NCBI RefSeq assembly: GCF_000421825.1
Contig: NZ_ATXT01000013.1
Location: 372,001 to 436,000, forward strand
Length of the DNA: 64,000 nt
Reading direction: 5' to 3'
Source: Humibacter albus DSM 18994
Lineage (GTDB): Bacteria; Actinomycetota; Actinomycetes; Actinomycetales; Microbacteriaceae
Shown here: one piece after another, positions 14,915-24,239 of the stretch
How positions within the stretch are numbered: position 1 is the first letter of the stretch
Layout of the letters: each line of letters begins with the position of its first letter
The notes under the pieces: model-generated
Seen by the model: the letters and a program-made list of their open reading frames with translations, nothing else
What the model was told of the DNA's origin: nothing
Databases searched by the model: none
Position numbers and translations under genes: made by a program

Positions 14915-14942
14915 AAAACGGCCCGCGAAAGCGGGCCGTTTT
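14915..14942 (+). terminator. Rho-independent terminator after the tRNA fragment
   Basis: A perfect 12-base stem, AAAACGGCCCGC paired with GCGGGCCGTTTT around a GAAA loop, ends in a T-run. It is most likely the native terminator of the tRNA-Arg gene, left in place at the junction. Confidence 0.88.
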
Positions 14943-14965
14943 CGTTTGAGTCTGGCATCTCATCA

Positions 14966-15031
14966 GGGGCTTATCGGCCAGAAAGAGTGGATGGGTTCGG
15001 GGCTTATCGGCCAGAAAGAGTGGACGGGTTC
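14966..15031. repeat. Tandem duplication, 33-bp unit
   Basis: Two adjacent copies of a 33-base unit beginning GGGGCTTATCGGCCAG (14966 and 14999) differ by one base. They lie just outside the island end, between the tRNA terminator and the SDR gene; the rest of 14943-15191 shows no gene. Confidence 0.85.
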
Positions 15032-15191
15032 GGGCGTGTCATGAGCGTCCCGCCAATCCGGTACGAGACCAGCTTCCCTCGTCGACCGTAAGGTCGCTGT
15101 CGAAGACGACGGGTCCGAGGGGTTCGTGGGGACTGAAACAGAGCCGACGGAGCGTTCGTCGCTCCCGCTCGATCGGGCTCGTCCTTCAGGC

Positions 15192-16133
15192 TCACGCCGT
15201 CGGGAATGGGACGTCGGTCAGTCGTTGCGTGAGGTCCCACATGCGTCGCGCGTCTTCGGGGCTGCGGAGTCGGGAGTACAGCTTCTGCTCGCCCGGACGT
15301 CCGCCGACGCCGCCGATCCCCGTGGGCCCGAAGAACCTGCCGCCCTGGTCACCGGGCGTGGTGGCGGCCATGAGGGCGGGGAGACCGGCGCTGGCGACGG
15401 TGCCCATGATGCCCATGCGGGAGAGAGCTGTGATCATTCTGCGGAAGCGGACCGCCTCGGTGCGGCCGATCTCGGGTCGGGCTGCAAGGAGGTTCGTGGG
15501 TGCAACGCCGGGATGGGCGAGGTTGGCGCTGATGCCCCAGCCGTGGGCCTTGCTGCGACGATCGAGCTCGAGGCCGAAAAGACCGTAGGCGATCTTGGAA
15601 TGGCGGTACGCGCTCATGCCGTCATACGAACGCTGCCAATTCGGGTCATCCCAGTTCACCGCGCCCTGATTGGCGGCGATGCTGATCTGCAGCGTGACGC
15701 GGGCATGCCCGTCGCGCAGCAGCGGCATGAGGTGTGCGATGAGGGCGGCATGGCCCAGGTGATTGGTGCCGAACTGCAGCTCGAACCCATCCGCCGTGGT
15801 CTGGCGCTCGGGCGGAGTCATGACGCCGGCATTGCCGATGAACACGTGGATCGGCTCGCCCTCTCCGAGCAGGATGTCTGCGAGCTCGGCGACCGAGTCC
15901 AGAGAGGCGAGGTCGAGTGCGCGAAGCGACGCCCTCGCGTGCGGGGCGCTCTCGGCGATGGTCGCGATCGCGGCCTCGCCCTTGCGCATGTTGCGTACCG
16001 GGAGAATCAGCTCAGCCCCGGCGGCGGCGAGACGAGCAGCCATGATGAGGCCCATGCCGTCGCTGCCTCCGGTGAGCACCACACGCCGGCCGGTGAGGTG
16101 AGGGACGGAGATGTCGATCGGTCTGCGTGGCAT
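15192..16133 (-). CDS. SDR-family oxidoreductase
   Basis: Short-chain dehydrogenase of 313 aa, at the longer retinol-dehydrogenase-like end of the family. The nucleotide site TGGSDGMG follows the first strand, NAGV is present, and the catalytic YRHSK motif lies near residue 175. The usual catalytic serine region reads QISIAANQG, so a serine is available. The nucleotide preference (R after strand 2 in PVRNMRKG) suggests NADP(H). It is a single gene, first on the chromosomal side of the island junction, separated by ~160 bases from the MFS gene further right. The substrate is unknown. Confidence 0.88.
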   Translation of the reverse strand: MPRRPIDISVPHLTGRRVVLTGGSDGMGLIMAARLAAAGAELILPVRNMRKGEAAIATIAESAPHARASLRALDLASLDSVAELADILLGEGEPIHVFIGNAGVMTPPERQTTADGFELQFGTNHLGHAALIAHLMPLLRDGHARVTLQISIAANQGAVNWDDPNWQRSYDGMSAYRHSKIAYGLFGLELDRRSKAHGWGISANLAHPGVAPTNLLAARPEIGRTEAVRFRRMITALSRMGIMGTVASAGLPALMAATTPGDQGGRFFGPTGIGGVGGRPGEQKLYSRLRSPEDARRMWDLTQRLTDVPFPTA

Positions 16134-16293
16134 GGCGCGCTGCTCCTTCTGCGGTTCGTGGGATCAGTCCTCAGCGTGCAGAGGGCCAGCTGGCTTATCC
16201 AGGACCTGACGATCCATGGATGACGAATCCGTGTTCGGTGCGTGCCGAACGTGCGCAGGGCAGCATCAGTCCCATCTCGGGAACTCGTCTCGG

Positions 16294-17682
16294 CTACCGC
16301 GAGCTGAACTCCCGCGGCATCGGCGAGTCGACCTGCGCCGCGCCGCGTCGGTTCAGCCAGGCGCGCACGCCGAGCGCAGCCAGCACCGCGAGCACCAGGA
16401 ACGCCATCAGGTTGACGGCGAAGAAGCCTCCGAACGCGAGAACCGGGCCGGCCAGGGCACCGAGTGCGGCGGCGCCGAAGTTCATCAGCGAGTCGCTGGC
16501 GCCCTGAAGCGGTACGCGCACGCGCTCGGAGACGGACTCCACGAGGAGCGCGGAACCTCCGATCAGGCACGCCGACCACCCGAGGCCGAGGCAGAACAGG
16601 GCGATCGTCAGCGGCGGCATCGCCCCGTTGCCGAGGGTGGCGTCCCATCCGCCGAGCAGGAACGACACCAGGAATATCCCGACGCCCATCCAGGCCACAC
16701 GCGCCGGCCCAAGACGGTCCGCGAGCCATCCGAACACGGGACTGGCCGCATACATGCCGATGATGTGCACGCTGATCACGATGCCGACGATCTCGAGCGA
16801 CATGCCGTCGTTGTTCATGCTCACCGGCGTCATGACCATCACCGACGTCATCATCATCTGGCTGCCGATGACGCAGGCCAGCGCGAACAGGGCCCGAGGG
16901 TGGCCGGCGGCCCGGCGGAGCGCCGCGAAAGTGCCCAGACGCGGATGCTCCGCGTCGGCTCGCCCAACCACGTCGCGCGATGCCTTCCCAGCCTCCAACG
17001 CGGTGTCGTGGGACGGAGCACCGTCTCCGCCCGCGCCCGCATCGGTCGCGACACGCGACTGGGACGATTTCGCAAGGGGACGGATCGTACACACCACGAG
17101 GGCGGCGAAGAGAAAGCCGAGGAGCGAGAACAGGTAGGGGCCGCCCATCGGGTCGATCCCGAGCGCCTTGCCGATGTCGGATCCCGGACCGGAGAGGTTC
17201 GGCCCGGCGATCGATCCGATCGTCGTGGCCCAGAGCACAATGGACATCGAGCGGGCCTCGGCGCCGGGCCTGGAGAACTCCATCGCGGCGTAGCGCGACT
17301 GAAGGTTCGTGGCGGTGCCGGAGCCGAACAGCAGCATGGCGATCATGTAGAGCCAGAACTGCATGCTCGCGACGGCGACGAGGATCAGGGCGGCACCGAT
17401 CATGGCCGTGGCGAACCCCATCGTGAGCGACCAGCGGCGTCCCCAGCGAGTCGCCAGGCGCGCCAGCGGGATCGCCATGATGCCCGCGCCCACGACGGAT
17501 GCCGTCTGTGCGAAGCCGGCCACGCCCATCATGCCGGACAGGTGCTCGGCGAGGATGCCGCCCACCGCGACGCCCGACGCGATCCCGACACCGCACAGCA
17601 GCTGTGCGATGACGAGACGCGCCCGGTTCCCGCGCCCGAGATCAGGCTCGTGATGCGCGGCGGCGCGCGTCGCGTCGCTCAC
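16294..17682 (-). CDS. MFS transporter
   Basis: Major facilitator of 462 aa with about 12 helices and a central cytosolic loop of ~60 residues (KSSQSRVATDAGAGG onward). The loop between helices 2 and 3 carries the family basic motif, here ARLATRWGRRWSL. Its ATG overlaps the stop of the aminotransferase gene by four bases and it ends a regulator-aminotransferase-MFS unit. I infer that it imports or exports an amino acid or sulfur metabolite acted on by that enzyme, but the transported compound cannot be read from the sequence. Confidence 0.88.
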   Translation of the reverse strand: MSDATRAAAHHEPDLGRGNRARLVIAQLLCGVGIASGVAVGGILAEHLSGMMGVAGFAQTASVVGAGIMAIPLARLATRWGRRWSLTMGFATAMIGAALILVAVASMQFWLYMIAMLLFGSGTATNLQSRYAAMEFSRPGAEARSMSIVLWATTIGSIAGPNLSGPGSDIGKALGIDPMGGPYLFSLLGFLFAALVVCTIRPLAKSSQSRVATDAGAGGDGAPSHDTALEAGKASRDVVGRADAEHPRLGTFAALRRAAGHPRALFALACVIGSQMMMTSVMVMTPVSMNNDGMSLEIVGIVISVHIIGMYAASPVFGWLADRLGPARVAWMGVGIFLVSFLLGGWDATLGNGAMPPLTIALFCLGLGWSACLIGGSALLVESVSERVRVPLQGASDSLMNFGAAALGALAGPVLAFGGFFAVNLMAFLVLAVLAALGVRAWLNRRGAAQVDSPMPREFSSR

Positions 17683-18845
17683 CGGCGCCGGAGCGCGTCG
17701 GCCATCTGCCGCACGGACTGCTCGATGATCGGGCGCGAGGTCGCGAAGATGAAGCGCACGAAGCCCTCGCCTGCCTCACCGCAGGCGACACCGTCGGTGA
17801 GGGCGACGCCGGCTCGCTCGCGGAAGAATTCGGCGGGCGATCCCTCGATGCCGAGGCCGCGGGCATCCAACCATGCGATGTACGTACCCTCGGGGGCGGA
17901 GTATCCGATCTCGGGGATCTGCTCGGCGAGCAGGTCGCCCAGAAGGGCGCGGTTTCCGTCGAGATAGGAGACGGTGTCGTCGAGCCAGTCCCGGCTGTCG
18001 TTGTAAGCAGCTGTGTTGGCGAGGACGCCGAGGTTGCTGGCGCCGTGCTCGGTCATGACCCCCACTCGCTTCCACTCCTCTGCGTCGACGTCGTTCGACA
18101 GGATGAGCTGAGCCGTCTTGAGACCGGGGAGGTTCCACGCCTTCGACGCGCTCGTCGCCGTGATGGTGTGCGACGCCGCGGCGTCGTTGACGCTGGCGTA
18201 GGGGACGTGCTGGTGAGGGGCATAGACGAGTGGAGCGTGGATCTCGTCCGAGAAGACCCGCGCATCGTGCCGTGCGACGATCTCGCTGACCGCGTCGAGC
18301 TCCTCGCGGGTGAATACCCGTCCGAGCGGGTTGTACGGGTTGCAGAGGATGAGCAGACCGCCGCCGTCGGCGAACGCCCGGTCGATGCCGTCCAGATCGA
18401 AGAGATACCGGCCGTCCTCGCACAGCATCGGTACCTGGACGATCTCCCTGCCGAGCGCGGGCGGAATGCTCAAGAACGGCATGTACGCCGGCGTCGGCAG
18501 CACGACCTTCGAGCCGGGACGGGTGAAGTGCAGGATCGTCGCTTCCAGTCCCGCCAACACGTCGGGCAGGGGGCGTATCCACTCGGCGGGGACTTCCCAG
18601 CCGTAGCGATCCTTCTCCCACCGGGCGCACGCCTCGGACATCGCCGTCGACAGGCTGCCGGGCAGGTATCCGAAGAGCCCGTCGTCGATCGCGCGGTGCA
18701 GCACCGACTTGATCGCGGGAGAGTTGCCGAAGTCCATCTCCGCGACGAACGCACCGATCGTTCCCGGGAACGCCGTCCACTTGAGGCTGCCGATCTCGCG
18801 GAGGCGATCCATAGAGATCTGGTCGAGTTCAGTTGCCGTGCTCAT
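17679..18845 (-). CDS. MalY/PatB-type PLP aminotransferase or C-S lyase
   Basis: Fold-type I PLP enzyme of 388 aa. The PLP lysine is Lys235 in TSASKAWNLPGLK, with CNPYNPLGRVF and FSDEIHAPLVY (Asp200 for the pyridine nitrogen) before it and RFIFATSR near the end. This pattern is that of MalY/PatB proteins, which usually cleave cystathionine or cysteine S-conjugates. The gene is coupled on both sides: its start overlaps the end of the YheO-like regulator and its end overlaps the MFS start. The regulator probably controls enzyme and transporter together. A true transaminase activity cannot be excluded. Confidence 0.88.
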   Translation of the reverse strand: MSTATELDQISMDRLREIGSLKWTAFPGTIGAFVAEMDFGNSPAIKSVLHRAIDDGLFGYLPGSLSTAMSEACARWEKDRYGWEVPAEWIRPLPDVLAGLEATILHFTRPGSKVVLPTPAYMPFLSIPPALGREIVQVPMLCEDGRYLFDLDGIDRAFADGGGLLILCNPYNPLGRVFTREELDAVSEIVARHDARVFSDEIHAPLVYAPHQHVPYASVNDAAASHTITATSASKAWNLPGLKTAQLILSNDVDAEEWKRVGVMTEHGASNLGVLANTAAYNDSRDWLDDTVSYLDGNRALLGDLLAEQIPEIGYSAPEGTYIAWLDARGLGIEGSPAEFFRERAGVALTDGVACGEAGEGFVRFIFATSRPIIEQSVRQMADALRRR

Positions 18846-19675
18846 AGGGATTCCTTGTCTCTCGTGGTCTCGTCGGCGGGATCGGTGTCCTCGTCATCGC
18901 CGATTTCGTTCAGGTAGTTGTAGATGGTGAACCGCGTCACCCCCAGGCTCGCCGCGACCATGTCGACGGCGTCACGAAGGTGGAACATCCCGCGGTCCTT
19001 GAGGTCGCGTACAACAGCGACCTTGTGCTTCTTCTGCATGAGTTCGACCGGAACATCGATCGTGGCCACAGCTCGTTTGATGAGGTGAGCCGCGAGCTGA
19101 TCGACGTCGGTCGCGAACAACTCGGGATCGTCGTCCTGTTGAGACGCGATCGCGGGCACAAGTGGGCGGGGCGCATTCGTCGGAACGGCGATTCCGAGCA
19201 TCGAGGTGACCACGCTCTGAACTGATTCCCACACCGAGAGGTCCGAGTTGAGGCACAGCGCCGCGACCGGCTGACCGGAGATGTCCCGGATGATCATGGT
19301 CGAGGACCGGATGCGCCGGCCGTCCGGCAGGTGCGTCTCGTATCCGACCGCATTGTCGTCGGTGAGCTTCTCGATCTTCTCGAGCAGGTAGTCGGTCGCC
19401 GGGTCGCCGACGCGACGGCCGGTGACCGTGCCGTGGATGGCGACGATCGAGTCGGGCAGCTTGCTCAGATCGTGCAGGACCACTTCGGTCGAGGAAGGAA
19501 GGGAGCGCCCCAGTGGTTCGACGAGCGAGGAGAAGACCGCGATGAGACGTTCCCCGTCGATGGTCGGCTGATACGGCGGCTCCACGAGCTCGTTCGCAGC
19601 GTGGCTGGTCCTATCGGAGGTGGGATGCGTGGCCCGAACCGCATCGACAGAGCGTGCGGCGCGTGATGAAGTCAT
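18842..19675 (-). CDS. YheO/DauR-like PAS-HTH regulator
   Basis: Regulator of 277 aa with the YheO-type layout: an N-terminal PAS-like sensor (from FSSLVEPLGRSLPSSTEVVLHDLSKLPDSIVAI to about residue 165) and a C-terminal helix-turn-helix, MVAASLGVTRFTIYNYLNE. The start at MTSSRAARS is chosen because GAGGA precedes it. DauR of this family controls D-arginine catabolism; here the linked PLP enzyme and transporter suggest an amino-acid-derived effector. It overlaps the next gene by four bases. The divergent APC permease 259 bases away may also be a target. Confidence 0.87.
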   Translation of the reverse strand: MTSSRAARSVDAVRATHPTSDRTSHAANELVEPPYQPTIDGERLIAVFSSLVEPLGRSLPSSTEVVLHDLSKLPDSIVAIHGTVTGRRVGDPATDYLLEKIEKLTDDNAVGYETHLPDGRRIRSSTMIIRDISGQPVAALCLNSDLSVWESVQSVVTSMLGIAVPTNAPRPLVPAIASQQDDDPELFATDVDQLAAHLIKRAVATIDVPVELMQKKHKVAVVRDLKDRGMFHLRDAVDMVAASLGVTRFTIYNYLNEIGDDEDTDPADETTRDKESL

Positions 19676-19934
19676 GGTCCTCGTTCTCCGTTGTTGAGCG
19701 TCACGGATGCATGCGGCTGGGGCGCGGGGGATCCGTGCGGCGTGGTCGACGATTCCAATGTACACACGCCGTGGAGATATTCAACTAAAATTTGACAACG
19801 ACCACTAAACGTGGCAAAACTTCCAACTGTTGTTGAAGTTCGGCACCGGTTCATCGCTCAGCGCTTCGGCACACAACATCCTGTTGAGACTGCGGCCGAC
19901 CTTCCCGCTCGGCACTGAATGCAATGGAGCTTTC

Positions 19935-21575
19935 ATGACCCAGCAACAGACGAAGCCGCCGACAGGCGGCGTCACGACCAGCACCATCTCCGCGGCGCTC
20001 ATCGACGAGCAAGACCGCCACTTCAAACGACGCATCGGGTGGTTCACACTCGCCGCGCTCACCTTCACCGGCATGGTCGGCTCGGGCTGGCTGTTCGCGG
20101 CGTACTACGCGGCGGGGATGGCGGGACCGGCCGCGCTCGGCTCCTGGATCATCGCCGCGATCGCGACCACGCTGGTCGGCCTCACCTTCATCGAGCTCGG
20201 CGTCACTCGTCCGATCGCGGGTGGGAACACTCGCTGGCCCTCGATGCTCTCCGGCCCCTTCATGGGCATCATGACGGGCTGGGTGCTGCTGATGCAGACC
20301 GCGTTCGGAACGCCGAGCGAGGCATCCGGGCTGTTGCAGTACGCCAGCAACTGGTGGCCCGCGCTGGTCTCGCAGGGCAAGCTGAGCATGCTCGGTCTGA
20401 TCATGGCCGCGCTCGTGCTCGTGTTCTTCACCGCTCTGAACTGGTTCGGCGTGCTGCTGATGACGCGCATCAGCAACGTCATCACGATCTTCAAAGTGGT
20501 CGTTCCCCTGCTGACGATCGCCTTGCTCTTCGCTTCCGGCTTCGACGCATCGAACGTGCAGACCGGCGGCGGCTTCGCGCCATACGGTGCGGGCGGCGTG
20601 CTCACCGCGGTGATCGGCGCGGGTCTGATCTACTCGTTCGGCGGCATCCAGACCCCCGCGGTCATGGCCGGCGAGGCGAAGAACCCGCGTCGCAACATCC
20701 CTCTCGGAACGTTCGTCGGCTTCGGTGCCGCGTTCGTGGTCTACATCCTTCTGCAGTCGTCCTACATCTGGACCGTTCCGAGCGACCTCCTCGCCAAAGG
20801 CGGCTGGCACGGGCTGAACTTCGACTCGCCGTTCGCTCAGCTCGCCGGTCTGCTCAACCTCGCGTGGCTCACGCAGTTGCTCCTCGTCGACGCGGTGGTC
20901 TCGCCATCCGGCAGTCTGTTGCTCGGCCTCGGGACCGGCGCTCGCGGAACCTATGGCATCGCGCAGGCCAGGCTGCTGCCGAAGTGGGTGGCGAAAGTGA
21001 ACGTGCGCACGGGCATCCCGGCCAACGCGCTGGTCGTCAACCTGGTCATCTCGCTCATCTTCCTGTTCGTCTTCCAGTCGTGGCAGGGGCTCGTCGCCTC
21101 GCTCGGATTCTTCTTCGCGGTGGGCTACGCGGTCATCGCCGTGGCGGCGGGCGTGAACTCCAAGGACCCTCGACTGAAGGCGCGCCCGTGGATGAAGAAG
21201 GGAATGGGCGTCGTCGCTCCGCTCTCCTTCGTGATCTCCGGTCTGATCCTCTACTGGTCGGGCTGGTCGCAGGTGTGGCTGTCGATCCTGCTGTTCGTCA
21301 TCGCTATCCCAATCGCCGTCTTCGTGATGATGCGCGACCGCGTCGTCTTCACGCCGAAGCTCCTTCTGCGCGGTGCGTGGTTCGTGGCCTACATGCTGTT
21401 CATCCTGGTGGCGTCCGGCGTCGGATCCTTCGGCGGGGCGGACCTGATCAAGGCGCCCTGGGACTCGATCTTGGTCGCCGTCGCCTCGGCACTCTTCTAC
21501 TGGTGGGGATACCGGGACTCGATCGCCTGGCTGAACTCGAAGGCGGCCGGGGAAGCCGTCGGCGTCTACTACTGA
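19935..21575 (+). CDS. APC-family amino acid permease
   Basis: Membrane protein of 546 aa with 12 predicted helices and short tails, typical of the amino acid-polyamine-organocation superfamily. Helix 1 carries the unwound substrate-binding motif GMVGSGW (family consensus G-x-G-x-G). EAKNPRRNIP after helix 6 is the family signature loop. The ATG at 19935 has GGAG six bases before it. It is transcribed away from the YheO-like regulator, with AT-richer DNA (19750-19830) between them that probably holds both promoters. Uptake of an amino acid for the neighbouring PLP enzyme is plausible. Confidence 0.9.
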   Translation: MTQQQTKPPTGGVTTSTISAALIDEQDRHFKRRIGWFTLAALTFTGMVGSGWLFAAYYAAGMAGPAALGSWIIAAIATTLVGLTFIELGVTRPIAGGNTRWPSMLSGPFMGIMTGWVLLMQTAFGTPSEASGLLQYASNWWPALVSQGKLSMLGLIMAALVLVFFTALNWFGVLLMTRISNVITIFKVVVPLLTIALLFASGFDASNVQTGGGFAPYGAGGVLTAVIGAGLIYSFGGIQTPAVMAGEAKNPRRNIPLGTFVGFGAAFVVYILLQSSYIWTVPSDLLAKGGWHGLNFDSPFAQLAGLLNLAWLTQLLLVDAVVSPSGSLLLGLGTGARGTYGIAQARLLPKWVAKVNVRTGIPANALVVNLVISLIFLFVFQSWQGLVASLGFFFAVGYAVIAVAAGVNSKDPRLKARPWMKKGMGVVAPLSFVISGLILYWSGWSQVWLSILLFVIAIPIAVFVMMRDRVVFTPKLLLRGAWFVAYMLFILVASGVGSFGGADLIKAPWDSILVAVASALFYWWGYRDSIAWLNSKAAGEAVGVYY

Positions 21576-21598
21576 CGAGACGCGGCCTGCCGACCGAC

Positions 21599-21639
21599 AG
21601 CCCGGCACCGCCTCGTCCGGGGAAGGGCGATGCCGGGCT
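21599..21639 (+). terminator. Hairpin terminator after the permease gene
   Basis: AGCCCGGCACCGCC pairs with GGCGATGCCGGGCT (one mismatch) around a 13-base loop, followed by a short T-containing tail. It separates the permease from the next gene. Confidence 0.6.
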
Positions 21640-21675
21640 TCACCGGATCCGAGTCCCCGCGGAGGGAGCATCTGC

Positions 21676-22023
21676 ATGACCGACACCGGGCACTACCACG
21701 ACCCCAGCGACAGACAGTACGCACGCCATCTGAGGCGCGCGGCTCCGGAGGCGTTCGCCGCACTGATGGCGTTCGACGAGGCGGCCCTCCGAAGGCCCGG
21801 GATGCAGATCCCGCGCAAGTATGTGGAGCTCATGGCGCTCGCCGTCACTCTCACGACGCAGTGCGTCTACTGCATCGAGGCGCATACCAAGGCGGCGGCT
21901 GCAGAGGGGGCGAGCGAGGAGGAGATCGCCGAAGCGGTCTTCGTCGCCGTCGCGCTGCGTGCCGGCGGCGGGTCTGCACACGGGCTGCAGGTCATGAAGC
22001 ACTTGACGCGCGTCGCCGAGTGA
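21676..22023 (+). CDS. AhpD/carboxymuconolactone decarboxylase-like protein
   Basis: All-helical protein of 115 aa with the AhpD-type motif: Cys63-x-x-Cys66 and His70 in TQCVYCIEAHT. Members with this motif have redox activity through the CxxC pair, while true carboxymuconolactone decarboxylases lack it, so an alkylhydroperoxidase-like role is likelier. GGAGGGAG precedes the ATG. It stands between the permease and the sugar-acid dehydratase without coupling to either. The substrate is unknown. Confidence 0.88.
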   Translation: MTDTGHYHDPSDRQYARHLRRAAPEAFAALMAFDEAALRRPGMQIPRKYVELMALAVTLTTQCVYCIEAHTKAAAAEGASEEEIAEAVFVAVALRAGGGSAHGLQVMKHLTRVAE

Positions 22024-22144
22024 GTCGGCAGCCCACCGCCCCGCCCGCCACGACATTCGGGACCGAACGCGCGACACGTGGTGGTCAGCCCCGGCACGAG
22101 CGGTCGGCTACGAGCTCTGCTTGCGGTCGACGCCGGAGATATGC

Positions 22145-22173
22145 CATATGATGACTTGCACGGTCATCATATG
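22145..22173. promoter_or_regulatory. Candidate GntR operator upstream of the dehydratase gene
   Basis: CATATGATGAC and its exact complement GTCATCATATG (11-base arms) flank a seven-base spacer, ending 16 bases before the dehydratase start codon. The FadR subfamily of GntR regulators often binds dyads built on ATGAnnnnTCAT, and such a regulator is encoded directly downstream. The dyad is seen; binding by that protein is inferred. Confidence 0.78.
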
Positions 22174-22189
22174 AATCTCAGAGGCACTC

Positions 22190-23389
22190 GTGAGCACGCA
22201 GCAAAACCCTCGGCTTCCCTTCGGTGGCGATCATGAGGCCGCCGTCGGCGCCGTCGACCCCATCGAGTGGATCCGCGTCTCATCCGTTGCGCTTCCGCTG
22301 GCCACGCCCATCAGCGACGCCAAGGTCTTCACCGGGCGCCAGCGTCCGATGACCGAGGTCGCCATGCTGTTCGTGGAGCTGCGCACGCGCGATGGAGCGG
22401 AGGGCATCGGGTTCAGCTATTCGAAGCGCGCCGGCGGTCCCGCCCAGTACGCGCACCTGAAAGAGATCGCGCACGAGCTCCTCGGTGAGGACTCCAGCGA
22501 CATCGGCCGCGTGTACGACAAACTCCTGTGGGCGGGTGCCTCCGTCGGCCGCGCCGGCGTCGCCACGCAGGCCATCGCCGCGATCGACATCGCGCTCTGG
22601 GACCTCAAGGCGAAGCGTGCCGCGCTCCCGCTCGCCAAGCTGCTCGGCGCCTACCGCAACTCGGTGCGCACCTACAACACCTCCGGCGGCTTCTTGCACT
22701 CCTCCCTTGAGGAGGTCACCGCGAATGCGACTCAGTCTCTCGAGAACGGCATCGGCGGCATCAAGATCAAGGTGGGGCATCCGGACTCCGCGCGCGACCT
22801 CGCCCGGGTCGCCGCCGTGCGCGAGGCGATCGGCGCCGACGTGCCGCTCATGGTCGACGCCAACCAGCAGTGGGACCGCGCGACGGCCATGCGCGTGGGT
22901 CGCGCGCTGGAGGATTTCGACCTCACGTGGATCGAGGAGCCCCTGGATGCCTACGACGCCGCCGGTCACGCCCGTCTCACCGCCGCTCTGGTCACCCCGG
23001 TCGCCAGCGGCGAGATGCTCACCAGCGTCGCCGAGCACTGCACCCTGATCGACGCGGACGCGGTGGACATCCTGCAACCCGATGCGCCGCGCATCGGCGG
23101 CATCACCCCGTTCCTGCGGCTGGCGACCCTCGCCCACCACCACGGCCTCGCGCTGGCGCCACACTTCGCCATGCAGATCCATCTGCACCTCGCCGCCGCC
23201 TACCCGACGGAGACCTGGGCGGAGCACTTCGAGTGGCTCGACCCGCTCTTCACGCAACGCCTCGAGACGCGAGACGGCCGCATGCTCGTGCCGAATCGGC
23301 CCGGCCTCGGCATCGAGCTCTCCGAGCAGGCGCGGCGATGGACCGTCGACTCATTCGAGCTCGACGCAGTGACGTCGACGGCCGCGTGA
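22190..23389 (+). CDS. Enolase-superfamily acid-sugar dehydratase (talarate/galactarate type)
   Basis: Mandelate racemase/muconate lactonising family protein of 399 aa, starting at GTG with GAGG six bases before it. The barrel residues are visible: KIKVG at the end of strand 2, DANQQW, WIEEP, ASGEML and the distal LAPHFAMQIHLHLAAAYP with its histidine. The QPDAPRIGGITPFLRLATLAHHHG stretch resembles L-talarate/galactarate dehydratases, which remove water from hexarates. A GntR regulator follows eight bases later and a strong operator precedes it, a typical sugar-acid catabolic switch. Another hexarate or hexonate substrate is possible. Confidence 0.88.
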   Translation: MSTQQNPRLPFGGDHEAAVGAVDPIEWIRVSSVALPLATPISDAKVFTGRQRPMTEVAMLFVELRTRDGAEGIGFSYSKRAGGPAQYAHLKEIAHELLGEDSSDIGRVYDKLLWAGASVGRAGVATQAIAAIDIALWDLKAKRAALPLAKLLGAYRNSVRTYNTSGGFLHSSLEEVTANATQSLENGIGGIKIKVGHPDSARDLARVAAVREAIGADVPLMVDANQQWDRATAMRVGRALEDFDLTWIEEPLDAYDAAGHARLTAALVTPVASGEMLTSVAEHCTLIDADAVDILQPDAPRIGGITPFLRLATLAHHHGLALAPHFAMQIHLHLAAAYPTETWAEHFEWLDPLFTQRLETRDGRMLVPNRPGLGIELSEQARRWTVDSFELDAVTSTAA

Positions 23390-23396
23390 AGTCCCG

Positions 23397-24239
23397 GTGG
23401 CGACGAAGAGTAGAACTGGCCGGGGCGGGTCCGCTGCGGGCCGAGGGGCGGTCCCGTCCGCCGCGGAAGAGGCGGCGGCCCGATCGGTGGCGGCCGGTCG
23501 GGCGACCGGGCTGGCGGCGAACGCGCCGATCATCGGGGCCGTCGACCGATCCGCTCCCGAAGGCTTGACGCAACAGGTCGTGCGAAGGCTGGCCGAGAGC
23601 ATCCAGAACGGCGAACTGCGGCCCGGCGACAGGCTGCCCACCGAGAGCGTGCTGGTGGATACCTACGGCGTGAGTCGCACCGTCGTGCGCGAGGCGATGT
23701 CGCGGCTGAACGCGCGGGGGCTCGTCGAAACGCAGCAGGGGCGGGGCTCCTTCGTACTCACCAGCCCGAGCACGGTGCCGTTCAGCGTCGACGCGTCCCA
23801 GGCGCGTACCCCTGCAGAACTCGCGGAGCTGATCGAGCTGCGCCTCGGGTTCGAGACCGAGGCGGCGGGCGTCGCGGCACGCCGAGCGGATGCCCGTGCG
23901 ATCGCCGCGGTCAAAGCCGCGTTGACGAGGTTCCAGTCCGAGACCAGCTCGCCCGGAGCATCCGTCTCCGCCGACTTCGACTTTCATCGCAGCGTGGCCC
24001 TCGCCTCCGGCAACCGCTACTTTCTGCAACTTCTCGACTCGCTCGGACGCTCGGCGATCGCCGCTCCGCGTGAACGGTTGGTGGCGGATGCCGATGGCAG
24101 CTCCGCAGCGCACGTCTCGCTGGTAGCGCTCGAGCACGAGAACGTCTACCGGGCCATCGCCCGCCGCAACGCCGAGGATGCGCGCGCCGCCATGCGCGTG
24201 CATCTCGCGAACTCGCAGGAGCGGCTCGGCGCACACTGA
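23397..24239 (+). CDS. FadR-subfamily GntR regulator
   Basis: Protein of 280 aa: a low-complexity N terminus (~50 residues), a winged helix (LPTESVLVDTYGVSRTVVREAMSRL), and an all-helical FCD effector domain whose metal-binding residues include the DFDFHRSVALASGN segment. It begins at GTG seven bases after the dehydratase gene and is surely co-transcribed with it. It should bind the ATGATGAC dyad at 22145-22173 and release on a hexarate or its keto-deoxy product. Its stop codon lies within the first unit of a tandem repeat. Confidence 0.9.
   Translation: MATKSRTGRGGSAAGRGAVPSAAEEAAARSVAAGRATGLAANAPIIGAVDRSAPEGLTQQVVRRLAESIQNGELRPGDRLPTESVLVDTYGVSRTVVREAMSRLNARGLVETQQGRGSFVLTSPSTVPFSVDASQARTPAELAELIELRLGFETEAAGVAARRADARAIAAVKAALTRFQSETSSPGASVSADFDFHRSVALASGNRYFLQLLDSLGRSAIAAPRERLVADADGSSAAHVSLVALEHENVYRAIARRNAEDARAAMRVHLANSQERLGAH

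Noticed and set aside
16216-17967. Long plus-strand open frame (583 codons) opposite the MFS and aminotransferase genes
   Set aside because: Composition is Arg/Asp/Glu/Gly/His-rich without any family motif; it is the antisense shadow of clear genes in GC-rich DNA.
19851-21686. 611-codon minus-strand frame opposite the APC permease
   Set aside because: No hydrophobic or domain pattern; the permease on the other strand has 12 clear helices and a ribosome site.
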